Notes under the pieces: model-generated
What the model was told of the DNA's origin: nothing
Seen by the model: the letters and a program-made list of their open reading frames with translations, nothing else
Database searches by the model: none
Shown here: in pieces, positions 15,841 through 21,493 of the stretch
Layout of the letters: every line of letters starts with the position of its first letter
Numbering within the stretch: the stretch's first letter is position 1
Program-made: the position numbers and the translations under genes
Source: a virus
DNA: 21,493 nucleotides
IMG/VR virus record: IMGVR_UViG_3300007770_001015
Span: 1 to 21,493 of that record
Direction: 5' to 3' (one strand)

Positions 15841-17911
15841 AGTCTGTACTCGCGCCCGCACGATTTCTAGTTCCCTGTCCAAGTTCATTACTTATTGTGG
15901 CTGCTGCATTTAATACCGATCCAGCCCTATCTGTCAAATCAATCTCTATAGAAAGCTTAGCAGCAAAAGCATCCGCTATTGCTACAGCCATGGCGTCTGC
16001 CAAGTCCCTCCTACTTGAAAACCCGGCCTGCTCCAAAGCCGATGTTGATGCCTCAGACGCCGCAAGCATAGATGCTCTCTCTATATTGGCAGGTAATTCA
16101 TTCATATTTAAATTAAAATTATCAAGATTACCGCTCAAATTAGTAGCAGCCTCAACGATGCCGGCATTATCGGCCGGGCCCTCCATTGTCGCGGCTCGCG
16201 TTAACGTTCCAACATCCCCTCGGGTAGCGCGAGGAGCATTGGCCCCGCCTCCTGGTGCAGATAAAATTTGACTTATAGAGCTATCTCCCTCCAGGCCAAG
16301 ACTGTCTAATGCGCTAAGCAGACTATCCTGAAGGCCGCCTGATCCGGCGGCTCCTATTCTTCCCCGAATAGCCTCTCCACCCGCCTGAATACCTCCCGTT
16401 AACTTTCTTCTGCCTGCCGCAGCCACGCCTCTCATTCCTTCCAAAGCCGGTCTTGCCAAAACTGCTAACAAATTAGATTGAATTGCAAGCTGTTGATTTG
16501 CCTTTTCCCATTCATCAAGGGTTTTATCTCTTCCTTCCATCTCATTCTTTAATTGTTTTTCTAATTCTGCCTTGGTATCCACATCTCCAGATCTAGTTGC
16601 ATCATCTAATCTTGAAAGCATGTCCAAAACACGAGTTGCTGACTTATCATCACCAACTCCAAATTGATTTTTTAACATCTGCTGCTGTATATAAAACTGA
16701 TTCTGAAGCTCTGGAGACTCAGCTGCCTGCTGAACAGTTACGATATCTCCCCCTGTAAACGAAGCAAGGGTATCTTTCATCCCCATTGCCAATTGAGCCC
16801 CTATATCTGATTGTTCTCCAGTCTGTTCAGCCTCCAGCATGGCCGCCTGCATTCCGATTGATGCTCCCAGCACTCCTGATCCGCCACCGCCGCCGATATC
16901 TAATCCACCTCTTTGAAATACAAGATAAGCATTTGCATAATTCGTTGTTAAATCTGCCAATGCACTAGTCAAAGTCCGCGTTAAACCAACAGCATTTTCA
17001 ATTCCAAGCCCCATATCTTGCATTGTTCGTCCAAACCCTTCTAATATTGGTCTTCCAAAATCTGCTGACATTCCAAGCTTTTCGAACCCTTGTACTGCGC
17101 TATTCAATGTAGACGCAACAGTTGATGCTCTTAATCCTGTTTCTTTTGCAACTGCACTAAATCCGCCGATCATCTCTGCAGCTTCTTGGGCGCTTTTTCC
17201 CTGCTTGTTCATAGCTGTATTGAAATATTCAGCACCCTCGGATACAGATACGCCCATGGCAGCAGCTTGAGCTGCAGCAACAGCATAGAGCTTTGTTGAC
17301 CCAATTCCCGTATCAACACTTTGATTTAACTGATCTAATGATAAGCTGGTATTTTTAGTCGCCTCAACAAACCCTGTCATGGCATCTTTTGTAAGATACA
17401 TAGATTGTGCAAATTGACTTGCCGTCTCTGTCCTTAAACCATCTGCAAATCTTTCTGCTTCGCCAATTGTGCTTCCAAACTGCTTTCCTAAGTCAAAAAT
17501 GCCTTTATCATATTCTCTTAACGCTCTGGAGGGCCCGTCAAAAGTTTCTGCCAATAACTTAGCAGATTCAACAGCACCTTCTCCAAGCTCGCCAAGAATG
17601 CTCGTGCCAACCGACATGGCTTGAAACATAGCATTTGCCGCGCTACCAACCCCTGGAATTTTTGAAGCAAGAGTTCCAAGAAAGCTAAGAGATTTAGAGC
17701 CTGCGTCTGTCATGCCGCTGATTGCCTCTGCAGCCTCCTCAAAGGCTGGAGTCATACCGCCGACCTTACTGCCACCAACTGACGAGCCAAGTTCAAAAAT
17801 ACTCTTTACAGAACTATTAAACCCCTCTGTAGTATCCTTGGCCTCTTTCGCAGCCTTACGGTACGCCTCGACCTCAGCACGGAGCTGTGCAACCTCATCT
17901 TGAACGGACAT
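15839..17911 (-). CDS. Tail tape measure protein (690 aa)
   Basis: Sets tail length and is packed inside the tube until infection. The protein is Ala/Gly/Ser/Gln-rich and mainly helical. It opens with a coiled coil (DEVAQLRAEVEAYRKAAKEA), has a Gly/Ala-rich hydrophobic stretch at about 70-115, a middle segment typical of phage tape measures (AEYFNTAMNKQGKSAQEAAE), a GGGGG hinge near residues 341-345, an acidic/basic helix around 440-475, and a polar Ala-rich end. It directly follows the frameshifted chaperone, the diagnostic position. At about 1.5 angstroms per residue, 690 residues would give a tail near 100 nm (inference). Its best SD-like sequence, AAAGGA at 17925-17930, is 13 bases from the ATG, which is long, so translation may depend on ribosomes finishing the fusion protein at 17918. 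Confidence 0.88.
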   Translation of the reverse strand: MSVQDEVAQLRAEVEAYRKAAKEAKDTTEGFNSSVKSIFELGSSVGGSKVGGMTPAFEEAAEAISGMTDAGSKSLSFLGTLASKIPGVGSAANAMFQAMSVGTSILGELGEGAVESAKLLAETFDGPSRALREYDKGIFDLGKQFGSTIGEAERFADGLRTETASQFAQSMYLTKDAMTGFVEATKNTSLSLDQLNQSVDTGIGSTKLYAVAAAQAAAMGVSVSEGAEYFNTAMNKQGKSAQEAAEMIGGFSAVAKETGLRASTVASTLNSAVQGFEKLGMSADFGRPILEGFGRTMQDMGLGIENAVGLTRTLTSALADLTTNYANAYLVFQRGGLDIGGGGGSGVLGASIGMQAAMLEAEQTGEQSDIGAQLAMGMKDTLASFTGGDIVTVQQAAESPELQNQFYIQQQMLKNQFGVGDDKSATRVLDMLSRLDDATRSGDVDTKAELEKQLKNEMEGRDKTLDEWEKANQQLAIQSNLLAVLARPALEGMRGVAAAGRRKLTGGIQAGGEAIRGRIGAAGSGGLQDSLLSALDSLGLEGDSSISQILSAPGGGANAPRATRGDVGTLTRAATMEGPADNAGIVEAATNLSGNLDNFNLNMNELPANIERASMLAASEASTSALEQAGFSSRRDLADAMAVAIADAFAAKLSIEIDLTDRAGSVLNAAATISNELGQGTRNRAGASTD

Positions 17912-17917
17912 TTTGCT

Positions 17918-18855
17918 TTATTTATCCTTTGTTATATTAAATAATCTAGACATATCTTTCGGCATCCTCGTACTCCTAGCGTCTCTAGGCTTGTCTCCAG
18001 TATTACCTTGTAAATTAGTATTTTTATACTTACCCCGAATAGACTTAACCAATTCATCATTCTTTCTAAATTCTTCTTGAAGTATTTGTCTTTCGAATTC
18101 TTCATCTGAAGCAAATCTGTCATCATCCTTAGAATCTCTAATATTTCTAATTTTTTGCACAGCTTCAGAATTCCAGAACGAAGCCAAATATTCAGCAAGA
18201 TCTAGATTATATTCATATTTGTTTTTTTCATCTTCTTGCAACATTTGGGCGTACCAAAGCCATTGAGCTTCGCTGATATTCTCGAAACGCTCATCGTCAG
18301 AAGTGCAACTCCATGTCTTGCATAGAGCCCAGCGGAGCCTGCTGATTGGCTCCTCGGTTATACTTTTAAATCTTCTAAACCAATCTCTTCACTAGAGGCT
18401 GCTACAAGCTTTTCGTATATTTGATATACTCTTTCAACAACAACTGACTGCATGTTAAGAACAACATCCAACCTTCTCTCTGCAACGCCCTCTAACTCTT
18501 CATTTGCACAAAGATCTTCTAAAGGAACTCCATTTACCGACTCAATAACATAAGAAACAGTAACAGGCTTTATGTCTAGCAATCTATCTATCTGATCAAA
18601 TTGCATCACTGTTTGCATAATTTCCTTTTGCTGCTTTGTAGATAATGTGGTTATAACAAATTTATATCCAACTATATCCACAACCTCATTTATCTTTCCT
18701 AAAAAAATTAAATTTTTCAAATCATCTAGACCGAGCATTGTTTCATTTGTTTCTTCTTTACGATTGTCGTCTACAACGGGCTCGATCTCTTCTAAGCTAT
18801 CTTCTTCATTACTTGTATCATTAGAACGACTAATCGTGGCGGTTCTCTTTGGCAT
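17918..18855 (-). CDS. Tail assembly chaperone, long -1 frameshift product (gpGT/E'-like, about 312 aa)
   Basis: Joins 18855-18364 in frame 0 to 18364-17918 in frame -1. The heptamer T TTA AAA at 18364-18370 lies five codons before the frame-0 stop. After a -1 slip the reading continues SITEEPISRLRWALCKTW, then WLWYAQMLQEDEKNKYEYN, and ends KDK at 17918 with no stop between. The product is 164 plus 148 residues. The C-terminal part is highly charged and helical, with SEAQWLWYAQ and ASFWNSEAVQKIRN as its main aromatic helices. In lambda G/GT and P2 E/E' the long form brings tube subunits to the tape measure. The frame-(-1) part has an internal ATG at 18244 but no SD there, so I treat it as made only by frameshifting. 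Confidence 0.88.
18334..18353 (-). promoter_or_regulatory. Frameshift-stimulating hairpin
   Basis: GGAGCC and GGCTCC form a perfect 6-bp GC-rich stem with the 8-base loop AATCAGCA. It starts 10 bases after the slippery heptamer, slightly further than the usual 5-9. The frame-0 stop lies in the spacer. Confidence 0.55.
18358..18855 (-). CDS. Tail assembly chaperone, short form (gpG/E-like, 165 aa)
   Basis: Major product of the chaperone gene, expected to keep tail parts soluble and guide tube assembly; such chaperones are not in the mature virion. The first 45 residues are polar and acidic (DSLEEIEPVVDDNRKEE) and probably disordered. Residues 45-165 form a compact, mostly helical domain beginning with the hairpin VGYKFVITTLSTKQQKEIM, a common opening of phage tail chaperones. 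AAAGGAG 5 bases before ATG 18855 fixes the start. It lies between tube and tape measure, as expected, and ends at TAA 18358 just past a slippery heptamer. It is the first gene after a terminator, so it may start a separate transcript. Confidence 0.85.
   Translation of the reverse strand: MPKRTATISRSNDTSNEEDSLEEIEPVVDDNRKEETNETMLGLDDLKNLIFLGKINEVVDIVGYKFVITTLSTKQQKEIMQTVMQFDQIDRLLDIKPVTVSYVIESVNGVPLEDLCANEELEGVAERRLDVVLNMQSVVVERVYQIYEKLVAASSEEIGLEDLKV
18364..18370 (-). promoter_or_regulatory. Programmed -1 frameshift slippery heptamer T TTA AAA
   Basis: In frame 0 the codons are GAT TTA AAA GTA TAA, so the phased heptamer is T TTA AAA, a canonical X XXY YYZ slippery site. The frame entered after slipping is open for 148 codons, to 17918. 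Confidence 0.9.
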
Positions 18856-18860
18856 TGAGT

Positions 18861-18867
18861 CTCCTTT
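18861..18867 (-). promoter_or_regulatory. Strong Shine-Dalgarno for the chaperone gene
   Basis: AAAGGAG lies 5 bases before ATG 18855. The region between it and the terminator (18868-18912) is very AT-rich and contains TATATAAAG and TATAAC. These could be -10 or late-promoter elements, but no convincing -35 partner is visible. Confidence 0.75.
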
Positions 18868-18912
18868 CTTTAGTTATACTAAAAATGCTATATTATTTTA
18901 CTTTATATAAAC

Positions 18913-18942
18913 AAAAAACACCATCTTTTAAAAAGATGGTGT
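18913..18942 (-). terminator. Rho-independent terminator after the tail tube gene
   Basis: On the minus strand an 11-bp stem (ACACCATCTTT paired with AAAGATGGTGT, with a 3-base loop) is followed by an unbroken run of T. It starts 28 bases after the tube stop codon. On the plus strand the hairpin is followed by CTTTATAATTT, a poorer U-tract, so its main direction is minus. It would raise sheath and tube mRNA relative to downstream genes. Confidence 0.85.
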
Positions 18943-18970
18943 CTTTATAATTTAATTTAATTTTTGTATA

Positions 18971-19606
18971 TCAACTATAAGCTGCCGAAATAAGACCCGG
19001 GAAGTCCAAGGGACCTCTGCGGTCGCCCATATCCGCAGCCTGCTCAACTGCATCCACATCGATCTTGGAGGCATCGACCTCTCTGCTGCCACCCACGCCT
19101 TGGCTGTTTGCAACCGGCTCGTGTGCTCGCTTGGAAGATATGAATTCACAATCAATACCAGCAGATTCTGCAATAGTATAATCAGAAGTTTGATAAGTCT
19201 TTGATAAATTATTGAACCAGCAATTATGATAAGTCGTTATAACCGCATCATCACCGTCTCCTGTAAACTTATCAATAACCACTATATCAAACGGCATTCT
19301 TTGAGCATGAATATTCTTAAAGCCTCTGGCAAAAGATTCAGGCAAAGATAAGCCATCAAATACAATTCTGTTAACCTGCAAAGAGAACTTTGCCGGAGAC
19401 TGAGGAACTAACTCTATTATGCCATCAGTTCCAACTTCCGAAATAGGCTTGTTAGATCTTGACTGAGTTTCTTGAAAAGACTGGATCGCGCCGACTGGCT
19501 CGCCATTGACATAAACAATAACCTGCGTTGATAGACCGGTTCTAGTCTTTGCGCCTGTAATTGTAGCGCTATCAAATAAAGTTGATGTATTTGGATAATC
19601 TGCCAT
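18971..19606 (-). CDS. Tail tube protein, gp19/FII-like (211 aa)
   Basis: Major tube subunit, stacking as hexameric rings inside the sheath. The length is usual for tubes. Residues 25-130 show the expected strand pattern: STQVIVYVNGEPVGAIQSF; then SEVGTDGIIELVPQSPAKF, typical of this family; then FSLQVNRIVFDGLSL. FDIVVIDKF and VITTYHNCWFNNLSKTYQ follow, then the closing strand YTIAESAGIDCEFISS. The last 50 residues, after SSKRAHEP, are polar and Asp/Gly-rich and look like a flexible tail. AGGAG 6 bases before ATG 19606 sets the start. The sheath gene ends 12 bases upstream and a terminator follows, so sheath and tube end one transcription unit. Confidence 0.88.
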   Translation of the reverse strand: MADYPNTSTLFDSATITGAKTRTGLSTQVIVYVNGEPVGAIQSFQETQSRSNKPISEVGTDGIIELVPQSPAKFSLQVNRIVFDGLSLPESFARGFKNIHAQRMPFDIVVIDKFTGDGDDAVITTYHNCWFNNLSKTYQTSDYTIAESAGIDCEFISSKRAHEPVANSQGVGGSREVDASKIDVDAVEQAADMGDRRGPLDFPGLISAAYS

Positions 19607-19612
19607 TATTTT

Positions 19613-19617
19613 CTCCT
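19613..19617 (-). promoter_or_regulatory. Shine-Dalgarno for the tail tube gene
   Basis: AGGAG lies 6 bases before ATG 19606, within the 12-base gap after the sheath stop. Confidence 0.7.
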
Positions 19618-19618
19618 A

Positions 19619-21493
19619 TTATATGACCCCAACTTCTATATCTATAAAGATGTAATTTATAGGATAAGCTGGAGAGAACTGTAAAAATACGTTAATCTGT
19701 CTTGGGTCAACCTTATCTTGTTCAACCCTAACATTCTTATACTGAGTGACCAACCCTTGAGCAATTAGTGCCGACATAATCGAACTAACCCTAGCTCCAA
19801 CAAGGTTGTTTGTATCTCCGCTTTGTACTCCGCCTATAAATCCCTTAAGAGAGTTTCTCAAAACTCGTTTAACGGTGTCTCTAATGAAGATAATAGAGAT
19901 TTCTTCATCCTCAACAAATCCTGATTGACTTGTTGTTCTGCCTGCCAAAACCTTTCCGCCTCCGGTTACTGGCTCAACAACTGTTGCGCCGACGTTACCA
20001 AGGCCATTTAAAATGACAGGTCTAAAAATCTTGTCTCTGGTTAATGCAAATCCAGATAATGTCTTGTATGTTAACGGAAGAGCTACATTCTGTCTTGCCG
20101 ATAGCCACCCAGAAGCTGCTGCGGCCATATAAAACCCGTGTAGATTAACATTTGTTCCATTTACATTTCTAACAATCGTATCTGGGAACATATAAACACA
20201 TCTGTTGCTCGTATAGTTATCACTTAGCTTGAAGTTTACAAGGTCTTCCACATTATCATCAAGAACCTCTTCTGGATCATCTCCCTGAATTCCTTCAAGA
20301 ATTCCGATATCTTCGACCGCAACCTCTTCTGTTCCGATTAAAGCAGCGGCTGAAACCCCCATTTGCGCTCCGATAAATGCCACCCTCTCCATCCTGTTTG
20401 CAACAGAACTCATGTTCTCACAGTGATTAACTGTTGCTCTAAAGATTGAAGAAATAGCCTGAGTTGGAAGAGGTACGATGATTTGAGCATCCGCAGCCTC
20501 AAGCGCCTCAAGCGCGTTAAACCAATTTGTATCAAAATAATCTGAATCATTTTCGTCTACATAAGAAATCTTAAGACCATCACCATCCTGAAGAACGCCG
20601 CTAGTTACAAGATCTTCATGAAGAAGAAGACAAGCATCATCAGGGGTGCTAGAAGGATCCTTGATGAAGAAGTTAATATCTTCATATTCAGCCGCAAGAG
20701 TTATAGCCTCACCATCGCTGGCCCTCACAACATATGCTTTTGAATCATCTGTTACTGCGCTTATTGTAAGCTCGACCTCATCAACTCCATCATTATCCAG
20801 CCCCAGCGCTCCAGAAACCTGCTCTTTACTTGTTAAAGCCGTTCTGCTATCCCAAGCTTCTCCGGCATTTTCCATGCTTGTAACGACAATTGTCATCCCA
20901 ACATGTTCTCCGTCAAAATCAAATTCTGGAGTTGTGAAGTAAAATCCATCATCATCTTCGGCAATTTCGCCTTCGATTCCATTTCCAACAATGTCCTCAT
21001 CTATATTTACAACCGTATATGAGAAAGCATTATCAGAACTTCCTATCCAATTATATTGCTGGATATCTGATTCAAGCTGAGAGTTATAAAAGTCTACTTT
21101 ATTCGGGAAAACCTGTGTTTCTTCGCCATCTCTTACAATAAAAATGTTAACCCTAGAGTCTGCATCAGGTCGGCCATTTCTAAGGCCTGTAATTGGTCTT
21201 GAGATAACGAACCTAAGATCATCTACTTCGCAACCAGATCCACAATCTGGAAATCCACCGACTCCCAAAGAATCTCTTTCTTCTAATAGAGTTGCGGTTG
21301 TTCTTCTTGGGATTGCAGGCTTGCATTGAAGCGCAAGAATTGCTGGCGCCCCATTCTCCATGGCCATCTGTGACCCAAGAGAAAGAGTGTTGTCTTCGCT
21401 TGGGTTTCCGTGCTTCGTAAATAATGAATTAGCACCTGTAAAAAACTCTGGATCATTAAGATCACCTTCGAAAACATATTTTGCCTCTAAGTT
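19619..21493 (-). CDS. Contractile tail sheath protein, N-terminus beyond window
   Basis: Forms the contractile sheath around the tube. The frame is open to the right edge, giving 624 visible residues. It does not begin at the ATG at 21367: residues before it (AKYVFEGDLNDPEFFTG, then NTLSLGSQMAMENGAPAILA) are typical of a sheath N-terminal region and run on without a break. The C-terminal third carries the conserved core: RCVYMFPDTIVRNVNG; then GFYMAAAASGWLSARQNVAL; then ISIIFIRDTVKRVLRNSLKG. The final domain (VEQDKVDPRQINVFLQFSP, then INYIFIDIEVGVI) supplies the strand exchanged with neighbours in the helical sheath. The middle (about visible residues 60-300) is acidic and variable, matching the outward-facing domains. 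It lies 12 bases upstream of the tube gene, the universal sheath-tube pair. Confidence 0.92.
   Translation of the reverse strand, partial: NLEAKYVFEGDLNDPEFFTGANSLFTKHGNPSEDNTLSLGSQMAMENGAPAILALQCKPAIPRRTTATLLEERDSLGVGGFPDCGSGCEVDDLRFVISRPITGLRNGRPDADSRVNIFIVRDGEETQVFPNKVDFYNSQLESDIQQYNWIGSSDNAFSYTVVNIDEDIVGNGIEGEIAEDDDGFYFTTPEFDFDGEHVGMTIVVTSMENAGEAWDSRTALTSKEQVSGALGLDNDGVDEVELTISAVTDDSKAYVVRASDGEAITLAAEYEDINFFIKDPSSTPDDACLLLHEDLVTSGVLQDGDGLKISYVDENDSDYFDTNWFNALEALEAADAQIIVPLPTQAISSIFRATVNHCENMSSVANRMERVAFIGAQMGVSAAALIGTEEVAVEDIGILEGIQGDDPEEVLDDNVEDLVNFKLSDNYTSNRCVYMFPDTIVRNVNGTNVNLHGFYMAAAASGWLSARQNVALPLTYKTLSGFALTRDKIFRPVILNGLGNVGATVVEPVTGGGKVLAGRTTSQSGFVEDEEISIIFIRDTVKRVLRNSLKGFIGGVQSGDTNNLVGARVSSIMSALIAQGLVTQYKNVRVEQDKVDPRQINVFLQFSPAYPINYIFIDIEVGVI

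Noticed and set aside
17918-18244. A separate 108-residue gene starting at ATG 18244.
   Set aside because: There is no Shine-Dalgarno before it, and the same frame continues upstream without a stop to the slippery heptamer. It is better read as the C-terminal part of the frameshift fusion.
18327-18353. H-type pseudoknot after the heptamer, pairing loop CAGC with GCTG just downstream.
   Set aside because: The connecting loop across the 6-bp stem would have zero bases, which is sterically unlikely. The simple hairpin is kept.
19619-21367. Sheath gene starting at the ATG at 21367.
   Set aside because: The frame continues upstream to the window edge with sheath-like sequence, and there is no ribosome site before that ATG.
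1-21493. Stop-codon reassignment of the kind seen in some large phages.
   Set aside because: TAA, TGA and TAG each end a well-supported gene here, and the long frames contain no in-frame stops.

Overview
This window is the tail and baseplate module of a contractile-tailed phage (a myovirus) or a prophage of that type. Every gene I can support lies on the minus strand, so the module reads from the right edge to the left edge. Coding is almost continuous: neighbouring genes are 6 to 20 bases apart except at two gaps of about 100 bases, and no stretch of 300 bases lacks a gene. The DNA is AT-rich. TAA, TGA and TAG all end genes here, so I see no stop-codon reassignment. No tRNA, rRNA, CRISPR array, insertion sequence or integrase is visible. 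The host cannot be named from this sequence. The very large baseplate proteins suggest a large-genome environmental phage, but that is inference.

Right to left the order is: tail sheath (19619-21493, N-terminus beyond the window), tail tube (18971-19606), a rho-independent terminator (18913-18942), a tail assembly chaperone pair made by programmed -1 frameshifting (18358-18855 in frame; 17918-18855 as the fusion), tape measure (15839-17911), a gpU/XkdP-like baseplate protein (14804-15829), a 1777-residue gpD/gp27-like hub (9462-14795), an 814-residue gpV/gp5-like spike (6998-9442), and a giant reading frame (1-6897) that is open for 2299 codons and leaves the window still open.

This is the P2 tail order FI, FII, E/E', T, U, D, V, apart from gpX, for which I see no counterpart. 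Sheath and tube build the contractile tail. The two chaperone forms help load tube subunits around the tape measure. The U-like, hub and spike proteins form the centre of the baseplate and the puncturing tip. The hub and spike are about four times the length of their P2 or T4 counterparts.

The two features most worth following up are the giant protein and the frameshift site. The giant protein carries a long Ala/Glu-rich coiled coil, a cluster of at least three or four very hydrophobic segments, an EF-hand-type acidic loop and an aromatic patch. That is an unusual mixture for a tail protein and is compatible with a membrane-penetration or genome-delivery role. The frameshift site is a textbook T TTA AAA heptamer followed by a GC-rich hairpin, and the -1 frame continues without a stop into the downstream open frame.
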